This document shows, piece by piece, positions 25,501 to 36,355 of a stretch of DNA of 64,000 nucleotides. The position numbers and the translations under genes are program-made. Location: positions 2,231,327 to 2,295,326 of the forward strand of contig CM074807.1 in NCBI GenBank assembly GCA_037447605.1, written 5' to 3'. Within the stretch, counting starts at the first letter, position 1. Each line of letters begins with the position of its first letter. Source of the DNA: Zygnema circumcarinatum (lineage: Eukaryota > Streptophyta > Zygnematophyceae > Zygnematales > Zygnemataceae). Below the pieces are notes generated by a model. That model was not told the origin of the DNA. It saw nothing but the letters and a program-made list of their open reading frames with translations, and did not search any database.

Positions 25501-28500
25501 GCACATCTTGCATTCCACGAGAAGAGGTTACCCTGCCTCGTTCTGCAGCACATGGACAGAATCCGAGCTGTCCCGAAGAGAGAAAAAACCTGAAAACCTT
25601 TGAAATCACCGAGCAGTCCACTCCCAGATGGCAGACAGCTTAGTTCTGATATCAAGCTCGAGAGAGATTGATCCTACCTCTACAACATGATCGATGACAA
25701 ACTTATGAAAAGACTGAAACACTTCCGCAAAAAAGGAGACCCTTTCTTTCATGTTACCTCTTCCAACAGAACTCGTTTCCCTATATCGTCATGGGTGGTC
25801 ATGAACCTGCACAGCTCCGCGTGCCCGCACCCACCTGTAAGCAAAAGCTAAAGAAAGTCTGCCGACCTTCAAGTTATCTGGAACGAGTCAATTCCATCAC
25901 TTCCCACATTTTTCTCTAAATCTCGTTTCAGCCATTCAAACACAGAAAGCTCTTTAAAATGCTGTCTCTCCTCCTTCAATAAAACGTAGAAAAGAACTGC
26001 ACCAGCAGAACCCCTTAATGAAAATTGCACATTTGAGCTGCCTGTCGCGAAGGGACTATTTTCTCTTCATTGAAACATGTTACTACATGTTATGTTGTTA
26101 CCGGGCTACTGTTCCTCAGAATCGCCAAACAGGACGACGTTTGCAGTACTCTGCACTATATTCACTTGACTTCATTACTTTATGCTCTATATCCTGTAAG
26201 CAAATCCCCTGCAGGTAGCGGACTCACGGGATGGGGACCCGCCCTTCGCGGCAATTGGCAGGGGCGAGTCGGAGAACAAGAGGGGAAAGCTCTGCCTGCG
26301 ACAACAAACGCAAATGATGATGCCATCTTAGAAGAGTAGTTTATATCATCCTTTGGCAAGGAAGTGAAAAGGTGTAGCTTGACTCTCGTAGACATAAAAC
26401 AAGCAATAGAAGTTATGGAAATGCTGGATGTCTGAGTAGCTGTCACTTTATTGATGCTACGGCGTAGCTTAGGAAGAGTTGGGGCACTTCCAGATAACGC
26501 CACATTCTGATCCACAACACAGAGATGAGATTATCTTTACCTGCACCTCCGCACTTGTGCCGAAAACATGGGAACGATTGAGATTCACCTGCATGCGTCA
26601 ACATCAAGTTAGCATAACCTCACGCGCTCTCAAGCAGCAGCATTGCTAGTACAGCTCAATCCTCAAAGTCCTGGTCCAGCCTCTTGCCAGAGTCGGACAA
26701 GAAAGGGTAGCCAAACTACACCACAAAAACACTGCCATTCATTTCATTAGACATGACCATTAGATTACACCTAACAGACACATTCGAGCCTGCCACGTTG
26801 AATGCCTTATGCCTACCTTTTCACCTAAACAAACATCAACGAGCAGATCCTAGAAAACAAGCATCTGGCAAATGCAAACCGCAGCAAGAGGACGAGGGAG
26901 AGGGAGAGGGAGAGGGAGAGGGAGCTGGTCACCAGAACAAGACGCGCCGCCCCGGCGCTCTCCAGCAGCTGCCAGCGCCCCTCCTCCGCCGCAAACAACC
27001 ACTCGTGCTCACGCCCCTGCATGCATGCATGCATGCCCCCACACAACCACTCTAAGCACCCTGCTTTCCTTCCTTCTCAATAAGGCTAAACCAACCTCCA
27101 AGAACCAACCCCCCTTGGCACTTACTTACTTCCAAAGCCGCATACAAAGCATCATCACCTGCGGCACCAAAAAGACGGCGCACTGATGCGGATGAGGGCC
27201 GCTTCCCGCTTTCGCGTCCAAAATGGTGGCGGAGTAGCGAGGGGATTGGGAGGGGCCCTCCGGAGCCAACTGTACGGCTATAGAGCGGCCCGGACTTAGG
27301 GCAGCAAGATCATCCGGAACACTCGCTGATAAGGGAGACTCGGGAGGGAAGGACCCACTCCTTCGCCTCTCGTTTTCAGCATCCACAACCTCACAAATTG
27401 CTGCCATCTGGACGGAGACAACGATGGCTGAAGTCATGCTTGAGCAGAAGAAAGGTAATATTAGGAAAGGTTGGCAGCTGGAATGATGGCCCAAGTTCTA
27501 CCCTCTCCGTTACAAGCACCTGGTCAGAATCCAAAGCATCACTTGCGAGTCGGCTGAATGAGATAGTGACTGGGGGGACGCTGCCCGAGGGTGGTGCTGC
27601 TATCCGCGTGGAAACCACGAGGAAGGGCTGCAGAGCTGCAGAGCGCTCCCCGGGCAGCATAGGAATGCGATAAATGGCAATTGTCCAGCCGTACCGCAGC
27701 CGCTGCAGCAGCATTTCTGCAAAGCGGATTCAGCCGGGAATTGGCTGTCAAAAACCCACGCTTGGCCATGTCTAGATGAGATGAGGTTGAACTTTTGCTA
27801 GTACACAATGCGACTGGACCGGTGCGTCGTTCGAATCAAAAGCTTGAAAGCGGAACTCGCCCGTAAGCTGCTCTCTACCGGGCGTTGTTTGTACTAACGG
27901 AAGCAGGTTTGGTAAAGGAACCACTTGACATATTAAAGGCTAGAAACTAGAATTTGTAAACAGGGAAGGAATGAACACATTTTTACTCAAGGACTGCAAC
28001 ATGAGGCATCAAGCAACTCCGTTTCAGCCTATTGAACCCAGGAAATGGCAGCTTGCCTCCTTTAGTTTTGCTCCATCTTCCTCACAGACTAAGCCATGGA
28101 CGCACCAAGCACATGCTCCTGCGCCAACGTGATGCAAAGGTATCGTCCGCCCTCCGACCGCAGCACTCGGGCAACCTGCCATGGTGCCCCTACCCGGGTC
28201 GGTCCGCATTTGGAAGAAGAGAAGGGACAGCTGCACACTCACTGCAGACTGGGAACCTACTCCAACTCTGGTTATGTCTGAGTGTATGCTCAAAAGCAAT
28301 CTATACCTAAGTGCAATGATTCAAAAATTCAAAGTTTAGCAAGCAGGGAGTTTTACGACAACAATTGAGTTTTTTTTATTCATTTCTGGTCACATGATGG
28401 ACAGAGTAAGCAAAACATAGTAACAGAACCAACCTCATTGAGCATGCGGTCTCCTGCTGCAGTCGACTCCTCTCCTGGCTCACCCATGAGTGCATCGAGC

Positions 28501-30087
28501 CCTCCTTTATCCATCACTACATCAAAGGTTTCGTTTTTAAACTGCAAATGTAACACAAAAGGGCGTAGTTTCAATCGCATCGCATCTTACAGAAGATTGT
28601 AAGATTGGTGATCAATGATGATGATGCGCTCGGACTCGGACGATGAGCAGTCAAGAGACCTGCAGCAGTTTCTTGATGTCCTAGCAACAACCCTACTACT
28701 CCGCAAGGAGATGACTCAATCGATGCCTGTACTGTCACAAGTTGCAAAATTGCCTCCGATCAATGGAGAACCCTACGGACGGTGTCGATGGCGCCATCGA
28801 TCGACATCAATCGATGTCGATGCCATCAAATGGTAAGCTAAAGGACAAATTTGCCACGGTGCTTGGAAAGAGTGCACCTAAGGAGCAGGACAAACTTGCT
28901 GTAGAGCTATACTACATATATATGATATACAAGGGAATGGACTTGGGCGTTGAACTCACAATGGCAATGCCCTCAAATGTACGTGGACAAAAAACAAAAT
29001 GTAGAACCAAGGGGAACTGATCACAATGACCTAGGAACGAAAGAAAAGCTATGAGCGGAACTCTGATTCTAAGCCTAACAACTCGGCTCTAGAAGCAGAG
29101 CCGCAGAAGCAGCGGCTCTATAGTATAAAGTATATCTACAATACACATATATACAATATACTATACTATACTGTATGATCATACTACTGTTGAATACATA
29201 ATCAGTTCCTCTAGACACAAAAGGATTTTCCTGTGGCTTGCAATTTAGTGAGCATATGAAGGCTAATTTCTTGTGTGATCAAACCCATCTTCATGCTTTG
29301 CTGAGAATGGAGAATGGAGAGAACTCCCAAGCTTCACTTGAATGTACTCGCCTAGGTTCTAAGGCTCATAGGGAAAACGAAAAAGATGTGGCAGTGATCT
29401 CACGAAAGCGATGCCATCAAATGTACATGGACAAAATCAGCACCCATAAGACTTAAAACAAGGTAAAACAAGAAACCTACCATTCTGCATTTGAAATTTT
29501 CAATGTGTGCATTTTGTTGATAAAGCATCATGTTAAAATGGAATTGTTATACCTATGCCTGCATATGATGCTTGAAATCGTTCTGCACCCTGTCGTCTCT
29601 TGGACTCTAACAGCATTTACATGAAGCTGGCTGGAGCTGGAAACTCCGCCATTGGCCATGGCCTTTAGGCAATGCTAGCCGTTGATATTCTCTACTTCGA
29701 GTGGTAATCAGTGGCTGTGTTCGGAGAGCGTACCGTCATCTTTGTGATATCCATGAGGAGCCACCGCATTTGAGGCCGAGCTCGAACATGTTTCTTCAGC
29801 ATTTCCATGATTACAACCCGAGAGAAGTCCACATTTGTGACGCGCACATAGCCAGCGTCATACATGTTTGCAGAAAGCTCGGAGTTACCGCAGCCCACCA
29901 CAAGAATATCATCTTTCTGACTGCACACTTCTGCAAAGATTCTTTGCAATTGAATCCACTCGCCATACCACTCAAAAGGCAGATTTTGCCGCTTCTTGAA
30001 GAATGAATCCCAGTACTCCTTTGATCTAAACTCACTGAGATCTTCAGGGAGCAGATTCATGTTTGAGACATTTTGTGTCCTCGGCAT
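22552..30087 (-). CDS. METTL13: METTL13-like eEF1A methyltransferase
   Basis: In humans METTL13 methylates eEF1A: the N-terminal domain at Lys55 and the C-terminal domain at the N-terminus. Exons: 30087-29734, 28541-28434, 28175-28106, 27716-27520, 27407-27159, 27016-26933, 26588-26541, 26295-26228, 25806-25758, 25441-25061, 24685-24605, 24302-24228, 23738-23440, 23176-23026, 22794-22552. They total 2457 nt, 818 residues. The first methyltransferase domain shows YWDSFF, ILVVGCGNSELS, MDITKMT and VVMDKGGLDAL. The second, spermidine-synthase-like, shows MLIGLGGGALPMF, VVELDPVVV, LLIVDADSD and SGLSCPPPAF. Both halves match the family end to end. Intron 1 (about 1.2 kb) carries dispersed repeats. 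The end of exon 4 has two phase-equivalent donors six bases apart. The extreme C-terminus differs from animals, so the final exon is slightly less sure. A start nine codons later (MNLLPEDL) is also possible. Confidence 0.92.
26894..26924. repeat. (GGGAGA)n repeat at METTL13 intron donor
   Basis: About five hexamer units on the plus strand, a pyrimidine tract on the transcribed strand, begin about eight bases inside the METTL13 intron that follows exon 26933-27016. This is simple-sequence repeat; an effect on splicing is unproven. Confidence 0.8.
27018..27037. repeat. (GCAT)n repeat at METTL13 acceptor
   Basis: Four to five GCAT units lie directly against the acceptor of the exon starting at 27016. 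The repeat is self-complementary. Confidence 0.8.
28785..28826. repeat. Inverted repeat in METTL13 intron 1
   Basis: GATGGCGCCATC (itself palindromic) is followed by CATCGATCGACATC, a four-base AATC loop, then GATGTCGATG and GCCATC. The stretch can fold into a hairpin. Its right end (GATGCCATCAAATG) resembles the start of the dispersed repeat family found nearby, so it may be a degenerate copy. Confidence 0.6.
28955..29117 (+). repeat. Dispersed repeat, copy A (METTL13 intron 1)
   Basis: The copy starts CTCACAATGGCAATGCC and runs through TCAAATGTACGTGGACAAAA, a GGAACCACGAGGGACTG-like block, AAAGAAAAGCTATGAGCGGAA and AAGCCTAACAAC. The first 110 bp align with 44384-44495 on the opposite strand, and the last 80 bp align with 43545-43640. 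No coding capacity or terminal repeats were recognised. Confidence 0.65.
29398..29437 (+). repeat. Dispersed repeat, short copy C
   Basis: It contains CTCACGAAAGCGATGCCATC followed by AAATGTACATGGACAAAA. This is only the first module of the repeat family, in the same orientation as copy A about 400 bp upstream. Confidence 0.6.
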
Positions 30088-30306
30088 CTAGATCCGCAGA
30101 ACCTGCAGGTAGACTATAGAGCTTTGTGAAGGAAACCTGAACACCGCCGCCAATGAACAACGCAAAACCAACTTAAGGAGGAGTTATTTGCGGTTTCCGA
30201 CAGGAAAGCAGCTGTTCAAGTGACGACCTTCAAAAAAGTGGAAGCGCAATCAAAATAGAGGACGGCGGAGGCCGTAGTTCGAGAGTCGAACGAACTTCAT
30301 GGTTTC
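30088..30306. promoter_or_regulatory. Compact bidirectional promoter, METTL13/POLD2
   Basis: Only 219 bp separate the two divergent start codons, so both 5' UTRs and both promoters must fit here or overlap. The sequence is not GC-extreme. No TATA box or known element was recognised. Confidence 0.65.
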
Positions 30307-33300
30307 ATGGCGGCAGACAGCAGCCTCTCTCCGACAGAGGGAAGCCATGGCGAGAATGGACGAATGATAAGCCGCCTCACAGCCAGTTATGTATGCAAGG
30401 TGTTGTGCTATTGCCTAACTTGCAGAATCTTGCTCATTTGCGAGAATAAGCCTACAACTCTTGCATATTTAGCTCCTATCATCATTTGTTTTTTCAGAGG
30501 AAGTTTGCGCTTGCTCAATGAAATTGAAACAATGATTTTTCTCAGCTTTAGCATATGTATCAACCATGTTTCTTGACAGGATGAACGCTTCAAACTTTCT
30601 TTACAGCGGTACAGCCGCCAGCAGTATAGTCAGCTTTACTACATGCGACTCATGATATTACGCTCCATCTTGAAAAAACACTGCGCCGAACGATGGCCGT
30701 CTGTGCCAGGTAGAGACCTTGTGCATGATAAGCCCACTCATGAACTTGAAATTTCAGACAACTCCTCTTTGTCGGAGTTTTTTAATCCCAGTTAATTTGC
30801 TCAAATTTTTCTTGGTGAATGTATTTGTGTTGAGAGAAGAAAATTTGTACACTTGATTTGTTTGGATTGTGCAATTGGTGTTTTATTCGCTGCTGAAATG
30901 ATGGATAAGCCATCTTCATTCTAAGGCGTTGCGAGCTTTAATGCAAGTTCAGCAAGCTGACACCCTGAAAAAAAGCAAGGTCTCGGCCCACACCACTCTT
31001 GCACTCAAATGTTTCTCGCAACTAATAAATTGTATTTACTTGAGTTTTATGTTATGGCCTCTAGCTTATTTGTTTTTAGTTTAGTGCATGGCAAGGCAGA
31101 CTTTTGATGACGACCGCAGTATTTTGCAACACTTATTCTTGTCTCCGTTGCTGCCGAACACACGTATCCCTTGATTCGAGTTGTCTATTTAGCAAGTATT
31201 CCTTCGCATTATTTGGCAAAAGTGCGCTCCACTGCAATACTTCTCCTATCGCTTCTGAATGAGGTTACATAGTCATTAAGGGAGGTGTCATGGTTTTGCA
31301 GTCAGGAGCGTTCTCGAGTTGGTAGAAGCAGAAGATTGTGTCATTATCGGCACGTTGTACAAACAAATGCAACTGAAACCAAACATTTTGGACGAGTATT
31401 CCAAAGAGGTGAGGCAGGACGGCAATGTTTGAAAGTCCTTCATCACATGCCTTTTTAGAGGACGTCTACTTGCATCCTTCACCTTTATTACGACAAATAC
31501 ATACAGGAAAAAAAGGTTAAAATGGAATCCTTGTCAATTTCCCAGGTCGAGATGTTATGTGCGATTGTCGTCACAGATTCTTACGAGTTAATACCGACAA
31601 CATGTGTTTGAATCACAGCGTTTAGGCCCAGCTCCGATCACCCCCCTAAAGCTTGTTTCGCAAGACGATGAGCTCGTTCTGGAAGACGAGGGCGGTCGCG
31701 TTCGCCTTACTGGCAAGGCCGTCAAGCCGGGCTCCTGGATTACAGGTGCAGCCCCCCCCCCTTACATACATTGCCTGCTTTAAGACTACTGCTGGAAAGC
31801 TTGTCTGCGCCATGGATTGGCGTGGAGCATGCTGAGGTAAAGCAGGAGGGTGATGGCGGCGCAGGGGTAGTGATCGCAGCCCGCGGGCAGGAGCAGCGGG
31901 ATGGAGAATTTATTGTTTCAGAGCTGCAGGAGCTTGGCCTGCCTCCACAGGCTCGGATGCCTTCTGTTACCGGGTCAGGTGCGCTTTCCGTCTGCTTTTT
32001 CACTGCCTTTCTGTCCAAAGCTTCTTCTACAGATTTGGGAAATTTGTTGAACTGAGTCCGGCACGTGGATAGCAAGGTGGAGGTAAGAAGGTCGCTTGCT
32101 GCAACGTAGAGCCTGGATTGGCGGTTGTCTGGAAGCGGTCCGAAGTTAATGTAACTCGTCTATTTGGGTGTCTTGCAGGTAAATATGTGGCATTAGTCTC
32201 AGGGCTTGGCCTTGGGGGATCTGTCGCTGATCCCTTGCAGGTTCAGCTTATGGTAGACCTTCTTTCTGGGCATCTTGGCAACCAGCAGGTAACAGATTGT
32301 TTCCAATCACATAATGCCCCATGGTTTCACATGCACGTGATTTTCTGCATGTCTCCCTTGTTGTCTGCTGTGGCTTGAGACCTTCCACGATGGGGCAATG
32401 AAGAGCTGCAGGAGCATCATCTGAGTGCTGGAGTGGTGCGATTGGTTCTGGCAGGTGACTCCACCAGCCTTCCAACACAGACAGACTCAGCAGTCGTGCA
32501 GGTGAAATTCCCCTTTCAGTCAATCAGTAAACCTCGTCTATTTCATAGTGATGCATTCTTCATCTGTCTGACTTAACACCTTTGAGCAATGCGGATTGTG
32601 GCAGGCTGTGAATGCAAAGGAGGCGAGGGATTCGGTTCGGGAGCTTGACCTGGCCCTTGTACAGGTGATGCTGCACGATTAAAGAACGAGAGAACTGTAG
32701 TAGAGAGTGAGCTGCTGGTGAACAAGCATATCGTATTGAGGATGGAGCTGACTCGTCTCCATTTGGGGAATTCTTGCAGCTTGCGTCGGCTCTGCCAGTG
32801 GACATCATGCCGGGTCCAACGGATCCATCAAACTTTGCTCTTCCTCAGCAGGTGGGATCTGCTATTGTTTGCTCTTGAGTATCATGCAAGAATCTGTCTT
32901 ATCCAATCAATCGCTCAATCAATCAATCAATCAATCAATTAATCAATAAATCAACGGAGATTGTTTCCTTTCCATGCACACATAGGTCCCACCTCTGCCA
33001 CCATAGCAGTATATATGGTATTACATTGCGTGTAACAGGACTATCATCCAGTCAAATATAGTGCTGACTCTCCCTTAGAGAGCCTGCGCATGCGCTTGCA
33101 GGCTCATTGTTTCTCTCTCTCTCTCTCTCTTCTGACCTCTGCTCTGCCCTGCTCTGTGTCGGTCCATGCCCAGCCGCTGCACAGCTGTCTGCTACCCGGC
33201 GCCCGCCAGCTCAGCACCCTCCTGTGTGCGACCAATCCGCATCTGTTTGAGGTGGACGGCGCTTTGTGAGTCACTCTCACTTCCTTCCGCTGTCGGTTTC

Positions 33301-34598
33301 ACTTACACATGAACAAACTTGCTCGCCGGTTTACAGTCTGTTAGTATTAAACTAAAGGCAACGCTTTGCATGCTTGTTTCTAAGGCTGCCTGACAGGCTG
33401 ATCCAGTCTGCAAGAAAGTGCAGGAAGGTGTTGCTGTTTTGCCGCTCTCTGCTTGCGTAAGTAGAATGACAGACCTGTTCAGGATGGTCTTACAGGTTTT
33501 TGGGATCGTCCGGTCAAAATGTCGATGATCTGCGGCGCTATATGGAGGTGGATGATGGGTTGGACCTTTTGGAACTCACCCTCCGGTGGCAGCACATGGC
33601 ACCCAGCGCCCCCGATACTCTCAGTATGCTCACTTTTAAGCCCTTCCTAAGGGATTGCAAACGCTTCTTGGGAAGTTATACATGCTAATAGTACGACGTG
33701 TTTGATGTCGGTGGCAGTTGCAGTTCTGGAATAGGAAGTGATGGTTTCTGGACGAACGTCTCCTTGTTTTTGCAGGTTGCTATCCGTATGTGGACTCAGA
33801 TCCTTTCATTGTGGACTCTTGTCCCCATGTGTACTTCTGTGGAAACCAGCCTCAGTTTTCTACTCGCCTTCTCAAAGGTGCCGCTTTCCTTCCCATGGCC
33901 ACTAATTATTCGTCTGTTCATAAGCACCGAGTGATCTTGCTGTTCTGCCGTTTGGAAAGTTCGCCTCTCTTGGCATGAACATCCTTTTACCGGATGAGGC
34001 ATTAGCTCATCACAAGAAGCCTACAAGAGCATCTTTTTGTCACTCAATACGCTATGAATGCAGCGTGATTGTGGTTGTTGTTGTTGTTGTTGTTGCGCCT
34101 TCATCGCTCTCTGTCCGCTCCGTCTGCTGTTGCAGGGCCTGCAGGGCAGCAGGTCCGCCTCGTGTGCATTCCGCGCTTTGGGGAAACGGGGCAGGCCATT
34201 TTGGTGAGCACTTGCGCGAATTGCGGCAGTGGGTGGAAGGGCACCCCTTTGTGAAACAGGAATTCGTTTGATGGATGACCCGCTTTGTTACGCTTGCATG
34301 CACTGATTCTGCTATAGAGGACGGAACAATGATGCAGAGTACTTTATGCTCGTTTACTCAGTATGTGAGAGGGAGTTGTCTTTTTGCTCATGCCGATTGC
34401 CAACCGTGCAGATGACAACGCCTCAGCCACCATTCTTGGATGTGTAGATTTGAGAGGGGTAGAGTATTGATTGTGTCCTTCTTTCTGCTTTTGCACCTCT
34501 GAGCGGAGGAAGGCGAGCGTGGTCTCCTCCTGCAGGTGGAGCTCGGGTCGTTGGACTGCCACGTTCTTCAGTTTTCCACATCTGCCCTCCATGCGTAA
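30307..34598 (+). CDS. POLD2: DNA polymerase delta subunit 2
   Basis: POLD2 is the structural B-subunit that links the catalytic subunit of DNA polymerase delta to its other partners in nuclear replication. Exons: 30307-30390, 30580-30709, 31302-31408, 31619-31745, 31865-31978, 32179-32288, 32412-32501, 32605-32664, 32780-32851, 33174-33265, 33496-33623, 33776-33877, 34136-34203, 34536-34598. They total 1347 nt, 448 residues, near the plant and animal length. The N-terminal OB-fold part shows YSRQQYSQLYYMRL and DDELVLEDE. The inactive phosphoesterase part shows LVSGLGLGGS, PVDIMPGPTDPSNFALPQQ, FLGSSGQNVDDLRRY and CPHVYFCGNQPQF. The metal-binding residues of true phosphoesterases are not conserved, as expected for this subunit. 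Reading through the last intron would give a short foreign tail, while splicing to 34536 restores the family ending, so I chose splicing. The start of exon 7 is the weakest boundary. Confidence 0.94.
32903..32947. repeat. (TCAA)n microsatellite in POLD2 intron
   Basis: A run of AATC/TCAA tetramers, about nine units with a few interruptions, lies in the intron after exon 32780-32851. Confidence 0.85.
33080..33103. repeat. Short hairpin in POLD2 intron
   Basis: AGCCTGC and GCAGGCT arms enclose a GCATGCGC loop. A CT dinucleotide run (33112-33130) follows immediately and probably serves as the polypyrimidine tract of the next exon. Confidence 0.5.
34072..34095. repeat. (GTT)n microsatellite in POLD2 intron
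   Basis: About eight GTT units lie some 40 bp upstream of the acceptor of the exon starting at 34136. Confidence 0.85.
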
Positions 34599-35112
34599 CT
34601 GGGGAGAATCGACATAGGGATGGATGCACGCTAGGGCAAAACAGTCTCTCTCTGATAACTGGATATGCGATACGAAAAGGGTATAGGTAGATAGGTAGAA
34701 AGGCAAAAGCCCCCCTGGAAGGGAAGGAAATTTTGTTCAGCATTTCCCTCAGGATTTCGCAGCCCCACGGGCAGAATGCAACTCCTCTAATAAATGGAGC
34801 ACCGCTTGCAACTTTTGTCCTACCTTGCAACCTCCCCGCCCTGACGGTCGTCTGCAAGCATGCAGCATCATAATGGACCAACCGTTGGTCGATGCTGCTT
34901 GTCCGATGGCAGCAAGCCCCGCCCTTGAGTTGGTGCTCAAGCGGCTTTTGTGCCTCGTCCCTTCCTTCCCAAGCAGGCGGTCCCGCCGCCCGCCGCCCGC
35001 CGCCCGTCCGGCGGGGAGGGAGGAAGAAAGGCAGGAACGGTCCGCTCGTGATTGGAGGGGCCAAAAAGAAAAGGCGGAGGCCAGGCAGCGGTAACCAATG
35101 CCAACCCGCCAC

Positions 35113-35402
35113 CTGGCATCCACGTGGCATGTCTTGAACCCTATGATTTCTCAAAACATTTGCCACGTCAGCAATTCATCCTGCCACGTGCACAGACACT
35201 CCCCACTTGGGCCAAAGAATGCCCTTTGCAGAATCTTGGACAGATTCCATGCCACGTGGCGGCGCCTCATCCGCAAAAAAGTTTTGGCGTTTGCGCTCAC
35301 CAGTCGTGATGCTCTGCCGCCGGTGGATGACGTAAGCACGACGTCAAGTATATCCATTAGTCAACGTCATCGTGGCGCCAGCGTGGCGTCAACGACGTCA
35401 CA
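35113..35402 (+). promoter_or_regulatory. ACGT-core element cluster upstream of transketolase
   Basis: Within 290 bp there are three CACGTG G-boxes (35121, 35185, 35254) and several TGACGT/GACGTC cores (35328, 35340, about 35365, about 35394). ACGT cores are bound by plant bZIP and bHLH factors, including light-response regulators. The cluster lies about 1 kb upstream of a photosynthetic gene, which suggests light or circadian control. This is inference from motifs. Confidence 0.45.
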
Positions 35403-36322
35403 ATCCACGCGCAGGAGCAGGGGAGGGTTTTCCAGAAATGGATATTCGTGATAAAGTCACGAGTATTCTCGTGACATTGTTAGGGTATTGACTATATCAA
35501 GAGTCCCTATCTTTATGGAAATTCCTGCGTGGCGGTTCCCCATTGGTCGATTTCTGGAACTCTTCATCCGGCCGCAAAAATCCACCGACAGCATCTTTCA
35601 AGCGGCGGAACTTTGGCGGGGGACGGCGAATGTCCGGTTCGGCGCCACCGTGGCGCCCGTCATCCTCCCGCAAGTGCAAAATGTCGGTGGGGCAGAATCT
35701 GACCGTTCGGACTCGATCGGTACCGTTCGATCCTGACCCCTTTTTTTTTTTCTTTTTTCCTTGCCGTTGGCCCCGAAAAACCCGGGGTTTGTTGACCTTA
35801 CCGCGGGAAGCACAGGGGTTTAATAACTCGAACTTAGGTTTTTCCTGGCTGCCCTTTTGATCAGAACGGGGAAAAAAAAAAGTGCGCGCGACGTGAACCC
35901 GTCCCCACGTTAAATTAATGACGTCTTACAAGCGTCAACACGCTCCCAAAATCCCATTTTCTCGCCCCTCGAACCAGAAACTGCCGCCGTCGGTTTGCAA
36001 CCAGTTTCCCCCGCGCGGTTTGCTGCCAGGCGCGACCCGACCCGACCGCCCCCAGTCCGTCCGTCCGTCCGTCCGTGGGCCCCCCCCCGCCTTTGGGTCC
36101 CCAAAGCCCCATTTGCACCCGCGGCGGGTGGCGCTTTATCCGAAATAAATGATCGTGTCGCCGCGCGCGGCCCTCGGGGGCTCTCGGCCAATCGCGCGGC
36201 CGCGAACGGGCACCACAAGAAGTCCGAGCGGAGGCTTATCAGGGCCCGCGCCCTCCGCTGCCGCTCATCGCTCTCTCCCTCTCTCTCTCTCCCTCCCTTT
36301 CGCCCTCCCTCTTGCAAGAGGA

Positions 36323-36346
36323 GCAGATCAGCAGATCAGCAGATCA
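36323..36346 (+). repeat. Triplicated 8-mer just before transketolase ATG
   Basis: GCAGATCA occurs three times in tandem, followed by GCAGCAGCA and the ATG at 36356. It lies in the predicted 5' UTR. Confidence 0.85.
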
Positions 36347-36355
36347 GCAGCAGCA

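Larger units (their letters stand above)
34599..36355. other. Intergenic region POLD2-transketolase
   Basis: The gap holds the POLD2 3' flank, a block dense in ACGT-core elements (35100-35410), T-rich stretches near 35740-35760, and a GC-rich leader before the transketolase ATG. Open frames up to 247 codons on the minus strand (34423-35166) have no family motif and are composition artefacts. No gene is seen. Confidence 0.6.

Noticed and set aside
34423-35166. 247-codon minus-strand open frame in the POLD2-transketolase gap
   Set aside because: It overlaps the last POLD2 exon and GC-rich intergenic DNA, has no recognisable domain, and is not extended by splice-consistent exons.
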